DNA of 7,734 nucleotides, taken from positions 1 to 7,734 of the forward strand of contig JAJFMB010000234.1 in the NCBI GenBank assembly GCA_021772355.1, written 5' to 3'. The position numbers and the translations under genes are program-made. The stretch is from Chlamydiota bacterium (GTDB lineage: Bacteria; Chlamydiota; Chlamydiia; Chlamydiales; JAJFMB01). Below are positions 1 to 6,650 of the stretch, in pieces. Every line of letters starts with the position of its first letter. Positions within the stretch are counted from its first letter, which is position 1. The notes below the pieces were generated by a model. That model made no database searches. It saw only the letters and a program-made list of their open reading frames with translations, and had not been told where the DNA came from.

Positions 1-2127
1 TAAGAAATTGAATACAGCGAACAGTTCTTCGGTTAATTCGACAAATTTGGGATTGATGACAACATCTCCATACTCTCCGCTGCATCGCTTTGCTTTCTCT
101 TGTTTCCCTTCTACAATGTCCCTTCTCATTTGACGCATTTGACGTTCCATTTCTTTGATGTCTCCGCCGCAGTCTTTATAGAACTTACCGATTGAATTCC
201 AAAAAATGGGGTAGTCTTTTTCCCCGGCGGGGCCGAGGCCGACAAGCACTCCTGTTGTATGGCATAGGTTCATAAAGGCTGTGATGCGGTATTTCTGATC
301 GGCCGGGAAGATTGCACCTGTGAATTCTAGTTGCAAACGTTCGAGGTCGCCACCAACCTGTTCAAGAGCTACTTTTTGTGTGATTGCACTAAACTGTTCG
401 TCAACTGCAAGGCTGATTTCAGATGATTGAATATGTGAGAGTCCAGGATCTGCTTTCACTCCCTCTGTTAGAACAGTCCGTTTTATAGATTCTTTCATCT
501 TTTTTGAAAGAGTATCTAGTTTTTCTAGGTGCCTATTAGAGACATAGGAAGTTTCATCTTTTCCAGATAAATGGGTACGAAGAATTTGTGTTCGTAAAAT
601 GTTAGAGACAACGGTTGGAAGCTTTACGACCCGACAGGATTTTTCCTTGTAGCTTGTCGCACATTCATCGCAGGCTCTAAATACGTGCTTGAAATGTCTT
701 TCGTTTATGCCGAACTCATCTTTTTTATCCTCAAATTCCCCGATTGATGCGCCTCGTCCGGTTGGCAGGCCGTGTGTGGCAATGGTGTCTTCTGCAAGAG
801 CTAAGAGAGGGGTTGGAATAAACTTTTCGAAGAAGTTGCGGTTTTCAAAGAGGCTGCGGGCTGAGTGGATGGGATGGTCGCCTGCAGCAAGAAACCATTT
901 ATCATGACTAACAGCGACTGGCTCGATATAAGCCATGTCGTGAAAGAGGTTGGTAAATGTCATGAGGAAGTCTTGGGCAGCCGATTGATCATCTTCAATC
1001 AGACCTGAGGCACATTCATCGGCATGGTGATCGTTAGCATGAGAGTGGTTAATATCATGAATGGAACCGGGAAGGGTCCGATGGTCAATGACGGTTTGCC
1101 AGATCATATACATCCCGACAGTACGATAAAAGGTGTAAAGTTCTACAGCGCTTAGCTTTTCAGTAAGCTCGAACCCACAAGCTTCATAGCGAGAAATGAA
1201 TTTTTCCAGCATTTCCATAGTTTTTTGCTGCATCTCATCATTTGGAATATGCTCGGCAACAAGTTCTTTAAACTCGGCTGTAATTGATTCTTTAACTACT
1301 TGATGCTTTTCCGTTCCGCTTGTGGGGACTTGATCGAGGGTTTCAGGGTAGGTGTCTTCATAAACTCCAAAAAAATCACGTATTCTCATGGGCCACATTT
1401 GGTAATTAATCGCTCCGCTCTCGGTATTAGGCTTCCATTTTCCTTCAGGATCCCGCAGTGTTTGAATGATCATTTTTTCTTGACCTTCTAGCATTCTTGA
1501 TCTTCTATAAGCAATTTGATCAGGTGTCATTGTTTTTTTTGGAGGTTGGTAGTAATCTTTTGAAAATTTTTCTGCTTCGGCAAGAACAGGTGTATAGGTT
1601 TTTTTTGGTGCTTCGTTTTCATAAGTTGCCACTGCGTGTCTAATGTGAGCCTTGTTGGGTTTGGCACCTTTCATGAGGTCATGGTTTCTACCTAACGTCC
1701 AATCTTGCTTTGGCAACGTGTTTCTTTTTACATTTTTATGTTTTTTCTTCTTTTTGCTTGGATCTAGCTCCGTTCCTCTTGCTTTGTAGAACTCTTTGTT
1801 CATGACCTGTCTTGTGGCCTTAACTTTTGAGAGTGTAGTTTTACCGTATTTTATCATTTTTTCTGTAATGATCACTGCGTTTTTGGTAACCATTTTTTTA
1901 TAGATGCCCTCGATGTGTAAATGGAACTCATCTTGAGAAGTAAAGTTTTCACTTGATTCGGGACCCTTCCAAGCTTTTTCAAGAATGTGAACCAATTCCT
2001 TTTCTTGTGCTCCGGAGAGATTGTTATTTCGAATGGGCGAATTAAATTTGGCCAGTTCGTCACAACGCATTGCGATAATATTGACATCGAATCGTTGACT
2101 AAAGTCATCTAATTTTCCTGTCATCAT
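1..2127 (-). CDS. Large protein with divergent HD-phosphohydrolase-like domain, 3' end beyond window
   Basis: I translated this strand directly: 709 codons run from the ATG at 2127 to base 1 with no stop, so the gene continues past the left edge. I do not recognise the family. Residues 361-452 follow the spacing of an HD metal-dependent phosphohydrolase: H361/H363/H367, then H396-D397 in 'LFHDMAY', then H418 in 'DHPIHSARSLF', then H452 in 'IATHGLPTG', recalling HD-GYP order but without a GYP motif. Residues 125-135 are strongly basic (KKKKKHKNVKR). H478, H481, C486, C489 and C498 form a possible zinc site. The C-terminal part is helical and charged. There is no signal peptide or clear membrane segment. 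The start is ATG-ATG behind a purine run GAGGGGGAA; the second ATG (2124) is also possible. A consensus promoter lies upstream. The reading frame is certain; the HD assignment is moderate and the substrate unknown. It could instead be a secreted effector. Confidence 0.88.
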   Translation of the reverse strand, partial: MMTGKLDDFSQRFDVNIIAMRCDELAKFNSPIRNNNLSGAQEKELVHILEKAWKGPESSENFTSQDEFHLHIEGIYKKMVTKNAVIITEKMIKYGKTTLSKVKATRQVMNKEFYKARGTELDPSKKKKKHKNVKRNTLPKQDWTLGRNHDLMKGAKPNKAHIRHAVATYENEAPKKTYTPVLAEAEKFSKDYYQPPKKTMTPDQIAYRRSRMLEGQEKMIIQTLRDPEGKWKPNTESGAINYQMWPMRIRDFFGVYEDTYPETLDQVPTSGTEKHQVVKESITAEFKELVAEHIPNDEMQQKTMEMLEKFISRYEACGFELTEKLSAVELYTFYRTVGMYMIWQTVIDHRTLPGSIHDINHSHANDHHADECASGLIEDDQSAAQDFLMTFTNLFHDMAYIEPVAVSHDKWFLAAGDHPIHSARSLFENRNFFEKFIPTPLLALAEDTIATHGLPTGRGASIGEFEDKKDEFGINERHFKHVFRACDECATSYKEKSCRVVKLPTVVSNILRTQILRTHLSGKDETSYVSNRHLEKLDTLSKKMKESIKRTVLTEGVKADPGLSHIQSSEISLAVDEQFSAITQKVALEQVGGDLERLQLEFTGAIFPADQKYRITAFMNLCHTTGVLVGLGPAGEKDYPIFWNSIGKFYKDCGGDIKEMERQMRQMRRDIVEGKQEKAKRCSGEYGDVVINPKFVELTEELFAVFNFL

Positions 2128-2170
2128 TTCCCCCTCGGATTAATGACAATAACTATATATTTATAACCTG

Positions 2171-2200
2171 ATTATATTTCCTTATAACTAATACTGTCAA
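2171..2200 (-). promoter_or_regulatory. Consensus sigma-70-type promoter of the HD-like gene
   Basis: On the minus strand TTGACA (2200-2195) is followed by an 18-base spacer and TATAAT (2176-2171). Both hexamers are perfect matches to the housekeeping consensus. Transcription would begin near 2164, leaving a leader of about 37 bases before the ATG at 2127. The DNA just upstream is extremely AT-rich, as in UP elements. The spacer is one base longer than the optimum. Confidence 0.8.
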
Positions 2201-2233
2201 TTAAATGTTTTAATGTAAATTAACGGAATGTTT

Positions 2234-2254
2234 ATGTTAATAAATTATTAACAT
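2234..2254. repeat. Perfect 21-bp palindrome, candidate operator
   Basis: ATGTTAATAA is followed by a single A and its exact reverse complement TTATTAACAT. Symmetry ends at the flanking bases. It sits 34 bases upstream of the -35 box of the HD-like gene, a typical place for an activator or repressor dimer site. AT-rich DNA produces short palindromes by chance, but 10-bp perfect arms are uncommon in a gap this size. Confidence 0.45.
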
Positions 2255-2341
2255 GGACCTAGTACCTTATTCACCAACGCTTTTCTCAGATTTGATGGAA
2301 TATAAGAAATTAAGACAGCATGAATATAAGAGTGCCATACT

Positions 2342-2401
2342 ATGAGAGATAAATATTTGAGGTCTGTGGGTGCTAAGAATCAAATCACTATACCCGTTTA
2401 G
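2342..2401 (+). pseudogene. Possible remnant of an AbrB/SpoVT-type antitoxin
   Basis: ATG at 2342 opens 19 codons ending in TAG at 2399-2401. The peptide contains 'VGAKNQITIPV', close to the swapped-hairpin motif of AbrB/SpoVT-fold DNA-binding antitoxins (typically GKKGQITIPKEIR). The TAG falls where the family usually has Glu or Lys, and the next in-frame codons (AAA AGG) give K-R, consistent with the conserved Arg. After that no frame continues the family convincingly, and no toxin gene is adjacent. The Shine-Dalgarno site is weak. It may be a decayed gene or a chance match to a short motif. Confidence 0.3.
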
Positions 2402-2492
2402 AAAAGGGCAAATCGGCTTTGTGCTAGACGCAAATCATGACCAAGGTAAAATGTGATAAGAGAGGCGTTTTTTTTTCTCAAAACATGCCATT

Positions 2493-3374
2493 TTAGTCAC
2501 TTTGAGAGAGATAATCTTGTAACTCTGTGTTGATGCTATTTTGTAGAACTTGATGCGTTCTTATAGAGTCGGCGCTAAGCGGGAGTGGTGATGCGTCAGC
2601 TGGCCACATGTTAGGAGTTTCACCTCTTGCAATAACAGCCAAAACTGCCGCTTTTTCATAGACTGGGCATGGCCTTGTGGGATCGAAATTGGTTGGCACT
2701 ACAACATAGCGAATGGGTTGATTTGTAATGCAGCAGGTTAAGCTTCTAAACAAAGGGCGGTCGAAAAGAGCTTCTGGGATGTGATCGATCGCAGGATCTT
2801 CTACCTCTCTTTGGGGCAAAAGGTGGTCATTCTGATGAGAAGATTGAAATAATCTCAAACATAATCTTGAGGTTTGAGTAGCAACTACCATGAATCGATT
2901 GTATAAACTTTGTCCCACTGTTGCGATAGCTTCACGATTGGAATTTGCATAACCAATGATCTGCATCGTGTAGCCAGTATTTGTGGTTGTTTGATTGTGA
3001 TTTAAAGCTACCAGTACGCTGCCGGTTTGTATTAACGCGGAATTGTGGTCGGGCGTCCCTTCCGATGGCCGTGCGGATAGAATGGCACGAAGGACTACTC
3101 CGCCTGAAAGAGTCGCGGCGTTCATAGACAAAAGATCCAGAAGATTATTTCCTGAAAAGTAGAGAGTGCTCCCTATGTTTATGGTATTAACGACGAGCTG
3201 TTGCGCTTTTTGTCGAAAAGAGAGATCTCTATTCTGTAATGAAGCGTTGATTTCGCTTACGGATGCTGTCGTTTGCTGAAAGATATTTCCCGCAAGAACT
3301 ACTTTTAGACATGAGAGTGCACGAAAGTATCTGTAGTAAAGATAGGTGTTTAATGCAGTTGCTGGTACAGCCAT
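2493..3374 (-). CDS. Protein with C-terminal U-box/NleG-like region, candidate E3 ligase effector
   Basis: This is a 293-residue protein. The start at 3374 is backed by GGAGAG six bases upstream. Residues 1-190 match no family I can name; they are rich in Asn, Thr, Ser and Leu and contain hydrophobic segments near 18-31 and 85-100. Residues 207-289 resemble a U-box or the NleG-type U-box of secreted bacterial ligases. The sequence has 'LTCCITNQPI' (C214, C215), then 'VVVP', then 'PCPVYEKAAVLAVIARGE' (235-252), then 'PLPL' before a terminal helix. This parallels the usual order CPIT...P-V...hydrophobic helix...PL...I. U-box folds hold their shape by hydrogen bonds and salt bridges rather than zinc, so missing Cys/His pairs are expected. 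Such domains recruit host E2 enzymes when secreted into eukaryotic cells. The gene is divergent from the small plus-strand gene. The reading frame is near certain; the domain call is moderate. Confidence 0.85.
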   Translation of the reverse strand: MAVPATALNTYLYYRYFRALSCLKVVLAGNIFQQTTASVSEINASLQNRDLSFRQKAQQLVVNTINIGSTLYFSGNNLLDLLSMNAATLSGGVVLRAILSARPSEGTPDHNSALIQTGSVLVALNHNQTTTNTGYTMQIIGYANSNREAIATVGQSLYNRFMVVATQTSRLCLRLFQSSHQNDHLLPQREVEDPAIDHIPEALFDRPLFRSLTCCITNQPIRYVVVPTNFDPTRPCPVYEKAAVLAVIARGETPNMWPADASPLPLSADSIRTHQVLQNSINTELQDYLSQSD

Positions 3375-3506
3375 CGTGTTCTCTCCATATAACGTTCAGA
3401 ATGAGAACGCAGTTTAATCGAAACCTGGCTAAAAGCGATAGACTTTTCTGCTAATAAGGGGTTTTATTAAATTAGCATTAAGATGCAAAAGATATTAATT
3501 GTTTTG

Positions 3507-3523
3507 TTAAAAATAATTTTTAA
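3507..3523. repeat. Perfect 17-bp AT palindrome in the divergent intergenic region
   Basis: TTAAAAAT, a central A, then ATTTTTAA, directly beside the proposed -35 of the small plus-strand gene. It consists only of A and T in AT-rich surroundings, so it may be chance. It has the same general shape (TTAA outer ends around an odd centre) as the palindrome at 2234-2254. Confidence 0.25.
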
Positions 3524-3524
3524 A

Positions 3525-3554
3525 TTACAATATGAATAAGAGATGTTTTATACT
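3525..3554 (+). promoter_or_regulatory. Possible promoter of the small plus-strand gene
   Basis: TTACAA (3525-3530), an 18-base spacer and TATACT (3549-3554). The -10 is a good match (5 of 6) and the -35 is poor (3 of 6). The predicted start near 3561 would leave only about 12 leader bases, which would just include the ribosome binding site. Confidence 0.4.
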
Positions 3555-3572
3555 AAACAAGAAAGGTACTAG

Positions 3573-3875
3573 ATGGTTACACCAACACCTCCGTCAAGAG
3601 AGCAAATTGCTCAAGTTGCTTTTGAAGCCGGCTTTATTTCTTCGCCTAAGGCTTCTAGCGAAACAGATGCAAAAATTTTGAATAGTAATAGCAACTCTTT
3701 TGAATTTGTTGCTCCCGGGCCTTATGCTGATGAAAATATTAGGCCTGATTCTCCCGAAATGGCAAAAGTAGCTGTTGCTAAGGAGATGGACAGGGCGATT
3801 CACGCTTCTGGAGAGAAAAGAGATAGCATTATACAGGACATAAGAGATCACTACTTACCTGACCTGTTTTTGTAG
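3573..3875 (+). CDS. Small acidic protein of unknown function
   Basis: This is a 100-residue protein that I do not recognise. GAAAGG lies six bases before the ATG and a TATACT -10 lies further upstream; both favour this strand over an 85-codon ORF in the opposite direction. The N-terminal half (residues 1-50) is rich in Ser, Thr, Pro and Asn with no hydrophobic signal peptide, as often seen in type III secretion signals. The C-terminal half (about 60-95) is charged and probably helical. It is transcribed away from the U-box-like gene and ends 15 bases from the stop of the FAD-linked oxidase, which converges on it. It could be a small effector, a chaperone-like partner of the U-box-like protein, or a lineage-specific orphan; nothing in the sequence decides this. 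Confidence 0.65.
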   Translation: MVTPTPPSREQIAQVAFEAGFISSPKASSETDAKILNSNSNSFEFVAPGPYADENIRPDSPEMAKVAVAKEMDRAIHASGEKRDSIIQDIRDHYLPDLFL

Positions 3876-3890
3876 AAATTATCAGTCGTT

Positions 3891-6650
3891 TTAAAGGAGC
3901 GAGGCGATAAATTCTGCAAGGTGTATGGCCTCTTTCGGTGTGAAGTCGGCGATTTGGCTGCGGCAGGAGGTGCCGCTCGCGATAATCGGGCTACCTGGGG
4001 AAGCAGCACGAACAGCAGGAAGGAGTTTGAGTTCGCCGATTTGTTTGGAGATGTCGGCGTGCTCTTTTTCATAGCCGAAGGAACCGGCCATGCCACAGCA
4101 GCCTGAGGGAATTTCTCGGGGGGTTATTCCAGAGATGGCATGAAGGACGTCGAGTGTGGGCTGCATTCCGACCAGTGATTTCTGGTGACAGTGACCGTGC
4201 ACGAGAACTTCTTGTGGTGAGAGTGCTTTTAGAGGAAGGGTGTGGGTTGATAAAAACTCATCGAAGGTGGTGCAGGCACGGATAAGTTGTGACATATTGG
4301 GGTGTTTGGCCAGGTCCGGGTAATCATCTTTGATTGTGAGAAGGCAGCTTGGTTCTAATCCGACAATGGGAATGTTTTGAACGGCGTACGGGAGCAGGGT
4401 TTCAATGAGTTTTTGAGCTTTTTTTCTGGCTTGAGGCAAGAATCCTTTAGAGATCATGGGGCGGCCACAGCAGTGCCAATCAGGCACGATGACGTGGTAA
4501 CCGAGAGTAGTAAGGACTTTGACAGCTGCTTTTCCAATCTGGGGCTGTGTAAACTCTGTAAAAGTATCTGAGAAGAGTACGACCGATTTATTAGAATTAG
4601 GCTGTGAGTAGTTCCGAAACCAGCTGGTAAAGCGTTCTGAGGCAAGTGCAGGAAGTGGTCGATCGGAAGTTATTTCTAAAAATACTGCTGTTTTTTTGGA
4701 GAAAAAATTAAAAAGTGTGGGAGAGATACTGCCAATACTGTAGAGATCTCCTATGTGTGCAAAAAGTTTGTCTCGCCACTTGGCACCATGCGATTTGTAA
4801 TAGTGGTGTAGAAATTCAGCTTTCATTTTTGCCATGTCAACCTGGGAGGGACATTCAGTCTTACACCCTTTGCAGCTTAGGCAAAGATCAAGTACTTCGT
4901 AAAGGGCGTGTGAGTCCATTTTCTGCGTGGGGAGTTTGCCGTGAATAAAGGCGCGGAGACTTTGAGCTCTTGCGCGTGTCCCATGAAATTCTTCTTGAGT
5001 TGCCTGAAAGGAGGGGCACATTGTGTTCTCCATTTTTCGGCAAAGACCGTTACCGTTGCACATGTCTACGGCAAGGGGGAAGCCTCCTTCTTTGCTAAAA
5101 TCGAGAAAGGTTTCCAGGGGAACCGTTTTTGTTTGTGGCGTGATGCGTAGCTCTTCTTGCGGGAAGGTTGCTTCCACAATTTTTCCCGGGTTCATCCGTC
5201 TTTCGGGATCAAAGGCGTTTTTCACTTCGACAAACGCTTGGTAGAGCTTATCTCCGAACATTTTTTTGTTTAGCCAGGATCGGATAAACCCATCGCCATG
5301 TTCGCCGCTTAAAGCGCCACCGTGCTCAAGAAGCAGAGTGGAGATGTCTAGCATCATCTGTTTGATGAGTGCGATCTCTTCTGGTTGGCGTAGATCAAGA
5401 TAAGGGCGGATATGCATGCACCCTGAGCCGGCATGTCCGTAAATTCCGGCATCTTTTCCCTTTTCTTGCAAATAACTGCGAAACTTTTCCATGAAGGGAG
5501 CGAGTTGCTCGGGAGACACTGAAATGTCTTCTAAGAACGCAATCGCATTGTTGTATGAGCGTTTTGACATAAGTAGCCCAAGGCCTGCTTTACGAAGAGA
5601 GCGTACGTTTTGCAATGTGGCGGGGTCGGTAAGGGAGAGTGTATTTTTACTTTCTAATCGGCGCAGTTTTTCTTGTAGGGCATCTAGCGTCGGGGCATCG
5701 AATTCAACGACGAAAATGAGTTTGGAATCCTGGGGGAGCCAGTCGAGCTTGCCGCGCATCGTGGGGGATTCTCTTCCTAGATTGATGATTTTATCATCGA
5801 TCATCTCTAAGGAAAGGGGGGAATGTGTCAAGATTTCGGGAACTTGTTTCATTCCAGCGATCATGTCTTCAAAGAAGAGTAGGCATTGGCCGGTGAGTAA
5901 GGGCTTTTTGCTAATTTTGACTTTGATTTTGGTAATGATGCCGAGCGTGCCTTCTGAACCAACGATGAGCTTGGCCAAATTAAGTGGTTCCGGTTTGATG
6001 AGCTCATCGAGATTGTAGCCGCTGACGCGCCGTGGAATTTTAGGAAAGCGCTTTTCGATTTCTGTGCGATAGCTATCCCGGATACGGGTGACTTCGTCGA
6101 CAAGAGGGTTCTTGGTGCCTGCACTGAATTCGCATGCTTCGCCGGAAGCAAGGATGATTTCGACTGCTTCAACATGGTCGACCATTTTGCCGTACCGCAG
6201 CGATCTGCCTCCGGCAGAATTGTTGGCGACCATTCCGCCGAGAGTTGCGCGATTGCCTGTGGAGGTATCGGGACCTAAACGGTAACCGCGAGAATCGAGG
6301 GCTTCATTAAGTCGGTCTTGCACCACACCCGGCTCGCAGATGGCGTACTCTTCATCGTAATTGATCTCGAGAATGTTCTGTAAATGCGTGGAAGTGTCGA
6401 TGATGAGACCTTTTCCGATGCATCCTCCGGTAATGCCGGTGGCGGCCCCGCGGGGGATAATGGGAACGTTGTGTTTTTTGGCGATTTTAACTGCCGCGAT
6501 GATATCCTGACGGTTTTTTGGAATGATGATTCCGACCGGTTCCATTTCGAAAATGGAGGCATCGACGCTGTAAATTTTTTTGGTGAGGGAATCGAAGTGA
6601 ACGTGACCTTCGATGGACTCTTTTAGATCTTCATGAAGCTTGGAAGTCAT
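3891..6650 (-). CDS. FAD-linked oxidase fused to 4Fe-4S and CCG domains (D-2-hydroxyacid dehydrogenase type)
   Basis: This 919-residue flavoprotein oxidises a 2-hydroxyacid (D-lactate, glycolate or D-2-hydroxyglutarate) and passes electrons to the respiratory chain, probably at the inner face of the membrane. The FAD-binding domain covers about 38-175, with 'PRGAATGITGG' at 66 and 'TLGGMVANNSAGG' at 126. The FAD-oxidase C-terminal domain covers about 210-495, with 'VGSEGTLGIIT', putative metal ligands H406, H413 and E450, and 'NPGKI' at 487. Fe-S cysteines are C531, C537, C545, then C590, C593, C596, C600. The CCG region has C727-C728, C769, C821, C851-C852 and C896. All expected motifs are present and the length suits YdiJ-like fusions. 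The ATG overlaps the end of astB by 20 bases and has only a weak Shine-Dalgarno. An in-frame stop lies just upstream with no other start between, so the start is secure and translation is probably coupled. The substrate is not determined. Confidence 0.95.
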   Translation of the reverse strand: MTSKLHEDLKESIEGHVHFDSLTKKIYSVDASIFEMEPVGIIIPKNRQDIIAAVKIAKKHNVPIIPRGAATGITGGCIGKGLIIDTSTHLQNILEINYDEEYAICEPGVVQDRLNEALDSRGYRLGPDTSTGNRATLGGMVANNSAGGRSLRYGKMVDHVEAVEIILASGEACEFSAGTKNPLVDEVTRIRDSYRTEIEKRFPKIPRRVSGYNLDELIKPEPLNLAKLIVGSEGTLGIITKIKVKISKKPLLTGQCLLFFEDMIAGMKQVPEILTHSPLSLEMIDDKIINLGRESPTMRGKLDWLPQDSKLIFVVEFDAPTLDALQEKLRRLESKNTLSLTDPATLQNVRSLRKAGLGLLMSKRSYNNAIAFLEDISVSPEQLAPFMEKFRSYLQEKGKDAGIYGHAGSGCMHIRPYLDLRQPEEIALIKQMMLDISTLLLEHGGALSGEHGDGFIRSWLNKKMFGDKLYQAFVEVKNAFDPERRMNPGKIVEATFPQEELRITPQTKTVPLETFLDFSKEGGFPLAVDMCNGNGLCRKMENTMCPSFQATQEEFHGTRARAQSLRAFIHGKLPTQKMDSHALYEVLDLCLSCKGCKTECPSQVDMAKMKAEFLHHYYKSHGAKWRDKLFAHIGDLYSIGSISPTLFNFFSKKTAVFLEITSDRPLPALASERFTSWFRNYSQPNSNKSVVLFSDTFTEFTQPQIGKAAVKVLTTLGYHVIVPDWHCCGRPMISKGFLPQARKKAQKLIETLLPYAVQNIPIVGLEPSCLLTIKDDYPDLAKHPNMSQLIRACTTFDEFLSTHTLPLKALSPQEVLVHGHCHQKSLVGMQPTLDVLHAISGITPREIPSGCCGMAGSFGYEKEHADISKQIGELKLLPAVRAASPGSPIIASGTSCRSQIADFTPKEAIHLAEFIASLL

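Larger units (their letters stand above)
2128..2492. other. AT-rich intergenic region between the HD-like and U-box-like genes
   Basis: This 365-base stretch has no intact gene. It contains the promoter of the leftward HD-like gene, a perfect 21-bp palindrome, a short AbrB-like remnant, and a run of nine T at 2468-2476 just past the stop of the U-box-like gene. Around the promoter G+C is very low (11 of 60 bases at 2161-2220). No tRNA or convincing terminator hairpin is visible. Confidence 0.6.

Noticed and set aside
1018..1062. 'HSHANDHHADE' (residues 361-371) as a metallo-beta-lactamase HxHxDH motif
   Set aside because: The spacing is not HxHxDH and the expected downstream His/Asp ligands and fold context are missing; the HD-like reading fits the following 'LFHDMAY' better.
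1872..2108. Minus-strand ORF of 78 codons
   Set aside because: It is in a different frame inside the continuous 709-codon frame, which has a consensus promoter and a ribosome binding site.
2393..2408. Small hairpin CCCGTTTAGAAAAGGG
   Set aside because: The stem has a mismatch and a two-base loop, and no T-run follows; there is no support for a terminator or RNA gene.
2461..2480. Run of nine T (2468-2476) after GAGAGGCG as an intrinsic terminator
   Set aside because: It lies on the plus strand, where no gene needs termination, and no GC-rich stem precedes it. For the minus-strand U-box-like gene the run would be A, not T.
3594..3851. 85-codon ORF on the minus strand
   Set aside because: It is antisense to the small plus-strand gene, which has a good ribosome site and a plausible -10; the minus-strand peptide shows no recognisable features.
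5491..6018. 175-codon plus-strand ORF opposite the FAD-linked oxidase
   Set aside because: It is antisense to a strongly conserved enzyme domain, with low-complexity Ser/Arg-rich translation typical of a shadow frame.
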